Assembly: GCA_052034295.1 (NCBI GenBank)
Contig: JBPOIS010000135.1
Location: 1-15,163 of the forward strand
DNA from: JBPOIS01 sp052034295
GTDB lineage: Bacteria; Pseudomonadota; Gammaproteobacteria; Pseudomonadales; Moraxellaceae
Reading direction: 5' to 3'
Length of the DNA stretch: 15,163 nt
Both the position numbers and the translations under genes were made by a program. The notes under the pieces were generated by a model that was given only the letters and a program-made list of their open reading frames with translations, was not told the DNA's origin and made no database searches. Positions 1-6,470 of this stretch are shown one piece after another; position 1 is the first letter of the stretch, and each line of letters opens with the position of its first letter.

Positions 1-330
1 TCACAGGTGACCGAAGCGGTGGCCCTGGGCATGGGCCTCAAGCAACAGCTCAATGAATACGGCTGGAGCAATGGCCAGTGGCCCAGCAAGATTATACCGC
101 CGCAGATTCCAACGGGTGCCGGAGAAATCAACGGGACACTGGTGGGCAAATACAGTTCGATGACCAACACCATTGGCGGGACCTACCCCGTGGGTACGGT
201 CACCATGACCATGACCGCCGGTCGGGCCTCCGGCAGCACCCTGCTGTTCACCACCAACGATGGCGGGGCCAGCTGGGACTGTACGGCTGGCAACCTGGCA
301 CCGCGATTCCGGCCGCTGGCCTGCCGTTAA
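1..330 (+). CDS. pilA: type IV major pilin, 3' part only
   Basis: This is the C-terminal 109 residues of a type IV pilin; the leader peptide and hydrophobic N-terminal helix lie left of the window. The reading frame is open from base 1 (SQVTEAVALGMGLK), so the GTG at base 7 is not a real start. Seen directly: a helix end of the QVTEAV type, a beta-rich Gly/Thr middle, and the family-typical ending WDCTAGNLAPRFRPLACR. Its two cysteines (residues 94 and 108 of the visible part) would form the disulfide-bounded D-region used in adhesion and subunit contacts. Pilins polymerise into pili for twitching, adhesion and DNA uptake. The stop TAA at 328-330 shares a TTAA palindrome with the stop of the convergent gene, and no terminator lies between them. 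Whether it is the major pilin or a minor paralogue cannot be told from this fragment. Confidence 0.85.
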   Translation, partial: SQVTEAVALGMGLKQQLNEYGWSNGQWPSKIIPPQIPTGAGEINGTLVGKYSSMTNTIGGTYPVGTVTMTMTAGRASGSTLLFTTNDGGASWDCTAGNLAPRFRPLACR

Positions 331-794
331 CCCAGCCCCGGCATGTATTCGGCCAGTTTTTCGGAGGTTTTGCGCAGGTTCATCGACAGCAGTGAGGCCA
401 CGCCCTTGAGGATCTTGATGCCGATCTCGGGGTAGAGGCGCAGGATCATGTCAAAGCCCTTGCGGGTGAGCACCACCAGGCCGGTGTTGGTGTTGGCACG
501 TACGGAGGCCGAGCGGGTCAGGCGGTCAATCAGCGCCATTTCCCCAATCGACGAGCCTTTTTGCAGCACGGTGATGACCACTGGCTGGTCCTGCTGGTTC
601 AGCTTGATGACTTCCAGGCTGCCGTGGATGATGAAGCAGACAAAATCGCCCTTTTCCCCTTCCTTGAAGGCGAACTCCCCCGGATTCAGCGTATTGAAAA
701 ACATGTATTTTTCGATGATTTCCAGTTCGCTGATGGACAACAGGTTAAAAATGGCCATTTGCGACAGGTGTTGAGCCATCGAGGGTTCAGACAT
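327..794 (-). CDS. single-domain cyclic-nucleotide-binding protein
   Basis: A 155-residue protein that is essentially one CRP-like cNMP-binding domain, with no helix-turn-helix, kinase or membrane segment. The beta-roll spans about residues 30-115. The phosphate-binding cassette is visible at 80-100 (GSSIGEMALIDRLTRSASV): Glu85, Arg94 and Ser95 correspond to the ribose- and phosphate-binding Glu72, Arg82 and Ser83 of CRP, so it probably binds a nucleotide. A short helical tail (about 115-150) follows and could mediate dimerisation or partner binding. I chose the ATG at 794 because AGGAG at 804-808 is spaced 9 nt from it; an in-frame TTG at 800 is less likely. It starts 2 nt after the stop of the amidase gene and is the last gene of the minus-strand cluster. 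Its ligand (cAMP, c-di-GMP or other) and partner are unknown; a role in the gigA/gigB pathway is inferred from position only. Confidence 0.85.
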   Translation of the reverse strand: MSEPSMAQHLSQMAIFNLLSISELEIIEKYMFFNTLNPGEFAFKEGEKGDFVCFIIHGSLEVIKLNQQDQPVVITVLQKGSSIGEMALIDRLTRSASVRANTNTGLVVLTRKGFDMILRLYPEIGIKILKGVASLLSMNLRKTSEKLAEYMPGLG

Positions 795-796
795 TT

Positions 797-1681
797 TCAA
801 AGGCTCCTGAGTGGGTCGGAATAAAAAGCCCCGCGTGCTGCAGCATCGCGGTGGAGGCGACGGTGGGCCAACAGGGGCATGGCCTCACGGCAGCGCTGCT
901 GGTCTGTGGCCGGCCAGTCAGCCTGAAGCACCCCGGCTTCCGGACCATCCAGCCGGGCCAGAACGCGCCCCCGTGCATCTGTCACCATACTATGCCCCCA
1001 GGTTTGCCGTTGTCCATGCCATCCGGTCTGGGCACTGCCAACCACAGCACACTGGACGTCCATGGCGCGGGCCCGCAGCAGCAATTCCCAGTGCAATTGG
1101 CCTGTGCTGTGGGTGAATGCCGCCGGAACGGTCAGTACATCGGCGCCCTGCTGGCGCAGCTGCAGGGCCAGTTCCGGAAAACGCACATCATAGCAGACCA
1201 TCAGGCCCACCCGTCCCCACGGGGTGGCCACACACACCACGGCTTCTCCCGGCTCATAGACGGCAGATTCCTGATAGCGGCCAATGCCGTCGGGCACATC
1301 CACATCAAACAGATGGATCTTGTCATAACGCCCCAGCAGCTGCCCATCCGGGGCAAACATCAGACAGGTGGCGCGCAGCCGTCCATCCGGCACGGGCCGT
1401 CCATCCGGACGATAGGGGCAGGGCAGCGTGCCCGCCACCAGATACATCTGGAACTGCCGGGCCAGATCAGCCAGTTGCGCCCGCAGGGCGTCGTGGCGTT
1501 CGGCCACCCGGTGCTGCTGACCCGGTGCAAAGCACAGGGCGTTTTCGGGAAGAACCACCAGGGGCGGGCAGACCGGGGGATGCTGCTGCCAGTGCGCGGC
1601 CAGCAGGGCGTGGATGCTGTGCAGATTGCGATCCAGATCGTCCTGGCTGTTGAGCTGTACCGCAATCAGGGCGGGTGTCAT
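797..1681 (-). CDS. carbon-nitrogen hydrolase, Nit1-like (deaminated glutathione amidase type)
   Basis: A 294-residue nitrilase-superfamily amidase. The catalytic triad is visible: Glu46 in VVLPEN, Lys121 in YDKIHLFDVDVPDG and Cys163 in LMVCYDVRFPE. The KIHLFDVD stretch and the HWELLLRARAMDVQC and WGHSMV segments are characteristic of the Nit1/NitFhit branch. Its characterised members hydrolyse deaminated glutathione, a by-product of transaminases acting on glutathione, to alpha-ketoglutarate and cysteinylglycine. Length is normal for the family and no signal peptide is seen, so it should be cytoplasmic. It starts 12 nt after the gigB-like stop and ends 2 nt before the CNB gene, so it is probably translated from the same message. 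No good Shine-Dalgarno precedes the ATG. Superfamily and active site are certain; the exact substrate is inferred from motif resemblance, and other omega-amidase-like activities are possible. Confidence 0.88.
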   Translation of the reverse strand: MTPALIAVQLNSQDDLDRNLHSIHALLAAHWQQHPPVCPPLVVLPENALCFAPGQQHRVAERHDALRAQLADLARQFQMYLVAGTLPCPYRPDGRPVPDGRLRATCLMFAPDGQLLGRYDKIHLFDVDVPDGIGRYQESAVYEPGEAVVCVATPWGRVGLMVCYDVRFPELALQLRQQGADVLTVPAAFTHSTGQLHWELLLRARAMDVQCAVVGSAQTGWHGQRQTWGHSMVTDARGRVLARLDGPEAGVLQADWPATDQQRCREAMPLLAHRRLHRDAAARGAFYSDPLRSL

Positions 1682-1693
1682 GGATGGGCAGGG

Positions 1694-2239
1694 CTAGGAC
1701 GACTGTGACAGGGGCTGAAAGGCCTGTGCCTCCTGCTGGCGCTGTTCCTCGCGTTCCAGCTGGGTCACCAGCGGTTCAAACATGGCCCGGTTGTGTTCAT
1801 TCAGGGCCATCAGGGTGCGGTGAGCCTCCAGTACCGTGTGCAGCATGTCCATCTGGTCCTGTGGCTGGTCGGGCAGGGCATCCAGCCCGATCGGCTCGCG
1901 GTTTTCGTGGCTGAGCATCATGAAAATCTGTCCCAGTCCCATGCTGTGGGCCAGGGTGGTGATGTCATCCTGCGTGGACAGCAGGACCGGCTGGATGTGA
2001 TGAAACCTGCGAATGCCCAGCCCGAGCTTGGCAATGATGCCGAGGGCTGTGCTGTCAATGAACTTCGCATCATTGAGATCGACCACCGCACCGCGCACAT
2101 CCGCAAAGCGCTGCAGACGATCCAGCAAGTGATCCAGACTGCAGCAGGCCTGTGCCCTGACTTCGCCGATGAGTTTGAATACGTGGGTGCCATGCAGTGC
2201 CGCGTATTCAATGTGACCCATAGACATGGAGATGACCAT
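1694..2239 (-). CDS. gigB: STAS-domain anti-sigma factor antagonist, GigB-like
   Basis: A STAS-domain protein of about 181 residues. The domain occupies roughly residues 8-115, with the hallmark loop IDSTALGIIAKL (Ser63-Thr64), the usual phosphorylation site of SpoIIAA/RsbV-type antagonists. A polar, Gln/Glu-rich helical tail (about 128-175) is longer than in minimal antagonists. With the phosphatase next door it forms a partner-switch pair. In Acinetobacter baumannii the homologous pair GigA/GigB controls stress and antibiotic tolerance, with GigB dephosphorylated by GigA and linked to the nitrogen phosphotransferase protein NPr. The symbol rests on domain architecture and adjacency. The start is uncertain: in-frame ATGs lie at 2272, 2239, 2227 and 2221, none with a Shine-Dalgarno. 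I prefer 2239 or 2227 because the STAS fold begins just after and a possible promoter overlaps the 2272 option. No cognate anti-sigma kinase is encoded in the window. Confidence 0.85.
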   Translation of the reverse strand: MVISMSMGHIEYAALHGTHVFKLIGEVRAQACCSLDHLLDRLQRFADVRGAVVDLNDAKFIDSTALGIIAKLGLGIRRFHHIQPVLLSTQDDITTLAHSMGLGQIFMMLSHENREPIGLDALPDQPQDQMDMLHTVLEAHRTLMALNEHNRAMFEPLVTQLEREEQRQQEAQAFQPLSQSS

Positions 2240-2257
2240 TGATTGAAGCAATGCTTC

Positions 2258-2286
2258 ATTATCCCAAGGCATCGTGTAAACAGCAA
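2258..2286 (-). promoter_or_regulatory. possible sigma70 promoter of the gigB-like gene
   Basis: On the minus strand TTGCTG (2281-2286) and GATAAT (2258-2263) are separated by exactly 17 nt, a good -10 with a weak -35. Transcription would start near 2251, leaving a short leader before the ATGs at 2239 and 2227. It sits in the only sizeable gap of an otherwise tightly packed cluster, so an internal promoter here makes sense. This is prediction by eye. Confidence 0.35.
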
Positions 2287-2302
2287 TATCAAAGGGTGAT
2301 TC

Positions 2303-2311
2303 TGTGGATAA
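2303..2311 (-). promoter_or_regulatory. perfect DnaA-box 9-mer
   Basis: The minus strand reads TTATCCACA, identical to the strongest DnaA boxes (R1/R4 type) of enterobacterial origins. It lies in the AT-rich gap between the phosphatase and STAS genes, about 20 nt upstream of the candidate -35. I noticed no second perfect copy in the window. A single 9-mer can arise by chance in a sequence of this length, so a regulatory role is only a possibility. Confidence 0.35.
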
Positions 2312-2352
2312 AGTCCATGAAGTAAGCGATAAGAATTGTAGCCCTGGCAGGA

Positions 2353-3327
2353 TCAGGGACCATCGCCCAGTCGGTGGATACAGAACAGCGTCACATCATC
2401 CTCGGGCGCGCGCTGGGGGATGAAGCGGTAATTGGCCAGTTGCTCGGCCAGCTGCTGCAGACGCTGCTGCAGGGGACCACTGAACAGCTCCAGGGTGCCA
2501 TCCGACGAGAGGATGACCCGGCTGTGTGGCAACAGATCCAGGGTGTTTAGCTCAAAACTGACCCAGTCACTCAGGCCCAGCGGCAGGCTGCTGGATTTGA
2601 GCAGCTGGATGCTGCGGTCCGGGGCGATCACGATCGGCCCGGGATAGTGTCCGGCACTGCACCACTGGATGCGGTGCTGTTGGCAGTCCAGCAACACCGC
2701 AATGGCGGTGATGTGGCGGCTGATTTTTTGTTCGATGAGTTTTTGGTTGATCTGATTGAGCAGGTCGATCGGGTGCTGGCTGCTGCGGTGGAAACAGGCC
2801 AGCCATGGGGTCAGCAGGCTACTGGTCAGGCCATGGCCCGCCACATCGGCCAGATAGCACAGGTACTGGTGTTCACTGACAAACCAGCCATCCACCCAGT
2901 CCCCCGAGAGAAATGACGCCGGCTGATAGGCCCGATACACCGCATAGCCGGGCAGCTGGGGGTCGCTGGGCAGCAGTTGCTGCTGGAACTGTGCGGCGTC
3001 GGGAAGCTCCTGACAATCCAGCCGGGCCCGCTGCCGCAGCAGCAGTTCAGCCAGAACCTGCTCAGGCTGCGCCGGCCATTGCTGGCGGATCCAGCCCGCC
3101 ACTGCCCCGGCCGCCCAGGCGTCTGCCAGTGCGTGGCCCTGGGTGGGGCCAGCCAGCACCACCGTGGGACAGGACCAGCGGTGCTGCAGGTACACGTCCA
3201 CATCTGCCAGCAGCAGGGCTTCTGCGGGCAACTGTTCCAGCTGATCCGCACCCAGCAGCTGCACACCGGGCAGCAATTGCTGCAGCACATGGGCATCCGG
3301 GTCCGTGGCCAGCAAAAACAGCGTCAT
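2353..3327 (-). CDS. gigA: PP2C/SpoIIE serine phosphatase with degenerate receiver, GigA-like
   Basis: A 324-residue protein in two parts. Residues 1-100 look like a reduced receiver domain: an acidic first strand (FLLATDPDAH), a possible acceptor Asp in LLLADVDVYL (Asp42 or 44) and PTVVLAGP, but no conserved Lys near the end. Residues 115-320 are a SpoIIE/RsbU-type PP2C phosphatase with the metal-binding motifs intact: SGDWVDG (Asp143, Asp146), ADVAGHG (Asp161), SAGHYPG, SSDGTLELF (Asp276) and EDDVTLF (Asp310-311). It should dephosphorylate the STAS partner encoded next to it, as GigA does for GigB in A. baumannii. The start ATG overlaps the mlaA stop in an ATGA, with no separate ribosome-binding site, suggesting translational coupling. 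The phosphatase call is firm; the receiver fold and the gene symbol rest on resemblance and context. Confidence 0.88.
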   Translation of the reverse strand: MTLFLLATDPDAHVLQQLLPGVQLLGADQLEQLPAEALLLADVDVYLQHRWSCPTVVLAGPTQGHALADAWAAGAVAGWIRQQWPAQPEQVLAELLLRQRARLDCQELPDAAQFQQQLLPSDPQLPGYAVYRAYQPASFLSGDWVDGWFVSEHQYLCYLADVAGHGLTSSLLTPWLACFHRSSQHPIDLLNQINQKLIEQKISRHITAIAVLLDCQQHRIQWCSAGHYPGPIVIAPDRSIQLLKSSSLPLGLSDWVSFELNTLDLLPHSRVILSSDGTLELFSGPLQQRLQQLAEQLANYRFIPQRAPEDDVTLFCIHRLGDGP

Positions 3328-4238
3328 GGCTGGGGCTGGTCCATGGCCGGGGCAGCTGCCCCTGCATCGGTGTCCGGCGCCGCCGGGCCGGCTGGATCTG
3401 CCGCAGTGGGCAGCGGACTGGCCCCTTCAGGCGGATTGCTGTCCTCATCGCCAAAGCTGTCATCAACCACCGGGGCCGCCTGGGTGACACGGTCCCCGGA
3501 CTGCTGGTTGACCTGGAATGCCCGGTTCTGCAGGTAAACATCGCGCACCAGTGCGTACTGGTCACCGCTGACCAGTGAATCCAGGCCCAGCAGGTCAGCC
3601 CGTTTGCTCACCGTCTGCAGGCCCAGCAGACCAAAGCGCCAGGCCTCCTGCTCCCGCAGGGGATACTGCGGCGAGCCAAAATAATCCACCCCCAGCGCCA
3701 CCGTGTCGCGCAGGGTGCTCGGCCCCCGCAGTGGCAGCATCAGAAAAGGCCCGGAGTTCACCCCCCACACCGCCAGTGTCTGTCCAAAGTCTTCCTTGCT
3801 GCGCTGCTTGCCCCAGCGGCTGAACGCCGGATCGCCCAGCCCCAGTGTGGTCACCGTGTTCAGCACAAAACGCTCCAGTGAACGGGCAGCACCTTCGCCT
3901 TCCCCCTGCAGCAACTGGTTCACGGCGGTCCAGGGTTCGGCCAGGTTGGCCAAAAAATTGCTGATCCCCTTGCGGGCGGGCTCGGGCACACTGCTCTGGT
4001 AGCCCTGTGCCACCGGCTTGAGCACCCACTGGTCCAGTCGGGTGTTGAAGACAAAAATCCGCCGGTTCAGTGGCTCAAACGGGTCCTTGATGCGGGCTGG
4101 CTGATTGGCACTGGCATCCACCGCCAGTTCCGTGGACAGGGTTTTTGCCCTGCTGGACAGGTCACCGGCATGGGCCAGCACTGGCCCCTGCAGGGCCAGA
4201 ACCATCCATGCTGCACCCAGACTAGACCGCGATGGCAT
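3324..4238 (-). CDS. mlaA: MlaA family outer-membrane phospholipid-transport protein
   Basis: A 304-residue MlaA/VacJ protein, the outer-membrane component that removes misplaced phospholipids from the outer leaflet and hands them to the Mla pathway. Family signatures are clear: DPFEPLNRRIFVFN (52-65), KPVAQGY (74-80), ANLAEPWTAVN (97-107), LPLRGPSTLRD (168-178) and ALVRDVYLQNR (229-239). The N-terminus is a Sec signal peptide (hydrophobic 8-22, cleavage likely after AHA at 24). There is no lipobox, and the whole protein has no cysteine, unlike the classical lipoprotein. A Pro/Ala/Asp-rich low-complexity tail of about 45 residues (260-304) follows the fold. I chose the ATG at 4238 because GAGAG lies 7 nt upstream; an in-frame TTG at 4262 is the alternative. 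It is the first gene of the minus-strand cluster and overlaps gigA by 4 nt. A GATAAT -10-like hexamer lies upstream, but no convincing -35. Confidence 0.93.
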   Translation of the reverse strand: MPSRSSLGAAWMVLALQGPVLAHAGDLSSRAKTLSTELAVDASANQPARIKDPFEPLNRRIFVFNTRLDQWVLKPVAQGYQSSVPEPARKGISNFLANLAEPWTAVNQLLQGEGEGAARSLERFVLNTVTTLGLGDPAFSRWGKQRSKEDFGQTLAVWGVNSGPFLMLPLRGPSTLRDTVALGVDYFGSPQYPLREQEAWRFGLLGLQTVSKRADLLGLDSLVSGDQYALVRDVYLQNRAFQVNQQSGDRVTQAAPVVDDSFGDEDSNPPEGASPLPTAADPAGPAAPDTDAGAAAPAMDQPQP

Positions 4239-4345
4239 CCAAAAGCTCTCATGGGCAATCAAACTGATGGTCGATTATCATTCAAAATGCCGGCAAATGC
4301 ACCCGCGTTGATCCATCCGGCCTGTGCCGTGCTGCAAGTTGTCGC

Positions 4346-4373
4346 TTGAGCGGGCAGGCGGGACGGTTATACT
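4346..4373 (+). promoter_or_regulatory. probable sigma70 promoter of rpoN
   Basis: TTGAGC (4346-4351) and TATACT (4368-4373) are separated by 16 nt, in the gap between divergent mlaA and rpoN. Transcription would begin near 4380 and leave a leader of about 60 nt before the rpoN ATG at 4442. The match is good for a GC-rich genome but is judged by eye. Confidence 0.5.
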
Positions 4374-4441
4374 GCAGAAAAATATCCCTGGCCGGGTCCG
4401 GACCGGGTGATGATGGGGGCAACGCAGGTGGGTTTGACAGC

Positions 4442-5890
4442 ATGAAAATGGCCTTGGGGGTGCGGCTGGGCACCTCGCTGAGTCTGACGCCGCAATTGCA
4501 GATGGCGATTCGCCTGCTGCAGCTGTCGACCCTGGAGCTGGAGCAGGAAATCCAGCAACAGCTGGACAGCAATCCACTGCTGGACAGTGTGGACCACACC
4601 GAGCTGGCCGAAGCGACCGCCCCGGTAGCGGAAGAAGGTGAGCCGCTGGATCTGGATTCACAGATGAACCAGCAGCAGCTCAGTGATGAACTGCCCGTGG
4701 ACACCCAGTGGGATGACATCTACACCCACCAGCCCACCACGCTGGGGGCCGCCGAAGCCGATGACCGCCAGGACAACACCGTGGCCTCAGCCAGCCTGCA
4801 CGAGCATCTGGCCCGGCAGGTCGAGCTGCTCAGCCTGAACCCGGTCGAGCGGGTCATGGCGCATTTTTTGCTCGATGCGATTGATGAGCGCGGGCTGCTC
4901 ACCGAGTCCCTCGACGACCTGCTGCAAGCCGTCAACCAGCTGCTGGCCGATCAGGTCGATGAGCCGGTCGAGCTGGACGAACTGCAAGTGGTGCTCAAGC
5001 ACATCCAGCACCTGGACCCGGTCGGTGTGGGCGCGCGCGATCTGGCCGAATGCCTGGAGCTGCAACTGCACGCCCTGCCGGAGCAAACCCCGCACCGTGC
5101 CGCTGCCCTGGCCCTGCTGGCCGATGCGCCTGCGCTGGCACAGAATGACCTGGTGCGCCTGCGCCGCCAGACCGGGCTGGATCTGGACGCCATCAGCGCC
5201 GCCATGAACCTGATCCGCACCCTGGACCCGTATCCCGGCCAGCGCTTTGGTGGGGGGGAAGAGGAGGCCCAGAAACCGGACGTGGTGGTGCGCCGCCTGA
5301 ACAACCGCTGGGTGGTACAGCTGAACACCGAACACCTGCCACGCCTGCGCATTCACCCCTATTATTCCGGGCTGATCCGCCGGGCTGACCAGAGCGCCGA
5401 CAACCAGTACCTGCGCCAGCACCTGCAGGAGGCCCGGGCCTTCATCAAGAGTGTGGACGAGCGACACCGCACCCTGCTGCGCGTGACCAGTTGCATTGTG
5501 GCCCATCAGCAAGGCTTTCTGGAGCATGGTCCGCAGGCGATGAAGCCGCTGGTGCTGCGCGAGATTGCCGAAGAAACCGGCCTGCATGAATCGACCATTT
5601 CCCGGGTGACCACCCACAAATACCTGCTGACCCCACGCGGGCTGTTTGAACTGAAATATTTCTTTTCAAGTCATGTCGGCACCCAGGCCGGGGGCGAGTG
5701 TTCCTCCACCGCCATCCGTGCCATGATCAAGCAGTTGATCCAGGGGGAAAATCCAAAAAAACCATTTTCGGATCAATATATTGCGGAAAAACTACAGGCC
5801 GATGGCATTGATGTGGCGCGGCGCACCGTGGCCAAGTACCGCGAGTCGATGAACATTCCGTCTTCCAGTGAACGAAAGCGCTTGCTTTAG
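4442..5890 (+). CDS. rpoN: RNA polymerase sigma-54 factor
   Basis: A full-length sigma-54 of 482 residues. Region I is the Gln/Leu-rich N-terminus (LTPQLQMAIRLLQLST, residues 15-30, then LEQEIQQQLDSNPLL), which contacts enhancer-binding activators. An acidic region II follows (about 45-110), then the core-binding domain. The helix-turn-helix lies around 372-391 (LREIAEETGLHESTISRVT), and the RpoN box ARRTVAKYRE at 459-468 reads the -24 element. The frame is open upstream to 4346, but homologues begin near MKMALGVRLGTSLSL, and AGGTGG (4426-4431) precedes this ATG by 10 nt. It is divergent from mlaA and followed by hpf, the conserved order. Sigma-54 classically serves nitrogen assimilation, motility and pilus genes, but I found no correctly spaced -24/-12 promoter in the window. 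Confidence 0.97.
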   Translation: MKMALGVRLGTSLSLTPQLQMAIRLLQLSTLELEQEIQQQLDSNPLLDSVDHTELAEATAPVAEEGEPLDLDSQMNQQQLSDELPVDTQWDDIYTHQPTTLGAAEADDRQDNTVASASLHEHLARQVELLSLNPVERVMAHFLLDAIDERGLLTESLDDLLQAVNQLLADQVDEPVELDELQVVLKHIQHLDPVGVGARDLAECLELQLHALPEQTPHRAAALALLADAPALAQNDLVRLRRQTGLDLDAISAAMNLIRTLDPYPGQRFGGGEEEAQKPDVVVRRLNNRWVVQLNTEHLPRLRIHPYYSGLIRRADQSADNQYLRQHLQEARAFIKSVDERHRTLLRVTSCIVAHQQGFLEHGPQAMKPLVLREIAEETGLHESTISRVTTHKYLLTPRGLFELKYFFSSHVGTQAGGECSSTAIRAMIKQLIQGENPKKPFSDQYIAEKLQADGIDVARRTVAKYRESMNIPSSSERKRLL

Positions 5891-5912
5891 TCAGGGCCTT
5901 ATGGTTTTTTAA

Positions 5913-5951
5913 GGGTGTGGGCAGGGTCCCTGCACCGTGCAGCCCCCACCC
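5913..5951. repeat. 39-nt inverted repeat between rpoN and hpf
   Basis: GGGTGTGGGC (5913-5922) pairs with GCCCCCACCC (5942-5951) with a single mismatch. The 19 nt between contain two smaller inverted repeats, AGGGTCCCT and TGCACCGTGCA, so the RNA could fold as a long stem capped by two short hairpins. No T-run follows, so it is not a canonical intrinsic terminator. It may be a processing or stability element in the rpoN-hpf transcript. The rest of the 236-nt gap (5891-6126) shows a weak CCTTA/TAAGG hairpin just after the rpoN stop and no promoter I would defend. Confidence 0.5.
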
Positions 5952-6126
5952 CAGCCGTCCGACTTTGTGCATCCTGTCCCCATGGCAGGGGTGCGCAAAG
6001 CCGATCTAGTCAGACACAGCCCCTGCTGGCCGTACAGAACAGATCGGACGACCCTCCAGGCCGCCCTTCACTCTGGCTGGCAGGACTGTGTGGTAAGCGA
6101 TCACACACACAGCGAGGATGGTTTTT

Positions 6127-6438
6127 ATGCAAATTTCAATCAGCGGTCACCACGTCAGTGTCACACCGGCCCTGGCCGCCAGCATTCATGAAAAACTGGC
6201 CTGCGTCGAGCGCCATTTTGACCAGATCCAGAGCATGAAGGTGATGCTGTCGCGCGACAATCACCATTCGGATTGCAGCCACAAGGGTCACCAGAACCAC
6301 AAGGCTGAAGCCATCCTGCGCATTCCGGGGGCTGAGCTGTTTGCCAGTGCCAGCGCAGACGACATGTATGCCTCCATTTTGCAACTGGCCCAGAAGCTCG
6401 ACCGGCAGATCCTGCGCCACAAACAAAAACAGCGCTGA
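6127..6438 (+). CDS. hpf: ribosome hibernation promoting factor, short form
   Basis: A 103-residue short HPF/YfiA-family protein that binds the 30S decoding region and, in its characterised relatives, promotes 100S ribosome dimers in stationary phase. The beta-alpha-beta-beta-beta-alpha pattern is visible: MQISISGHHVSVTPAL, helix 14-36, the C-terminal part ELFASASADDMYASI (70-84) and a basic tail. Between strands 2 and 3 is an unusual insertion, residues 46-58, with His46, His47, Cys50, His52, His55 and His58. The ATG at 6127 is chosen over 6118 because GAGGA (6114-6118) is 8 nt upstream and the family N-terminus fits. A 7-bp inverted repeat, CTGTGTG (6086-6092) with CACACAG (6106-6112), ends just before this ribosome-binding site. 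hpf follows rpoN as in many proteobacteria, but a terminator, not ptsN, comes next. Confidence 0.93.
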   Translation: MQISISGHHVSVTPALAASIHEKLACVERHFDQIQSMKVMLSRDNHHSDCSHKGHQNHKAEAILRIPGAELFASASADDMYASILQLAQKLDRQILRHKQKQR

Positions 6439-6470
6439 ATGCCGCAGCTCACCCTGCACCTGAGCCCAGA

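Noticed and set aside
4346..4441. An upstream extension of rpoN by 32 residues
   Set aside because: The extension is low in complexity and unlike RpoN. It starts inside the likely promoter, while the ATG at 4442 gives the normal N-terminus and length.
6087..6105. A CRP site (TGTGT...TCACA) upstream of hpf
   Set aside because: The spacer is 7 or 9 nt depending on alignment, not the required 6, and one half-site is imperfect. I kept only the inverted repeat.
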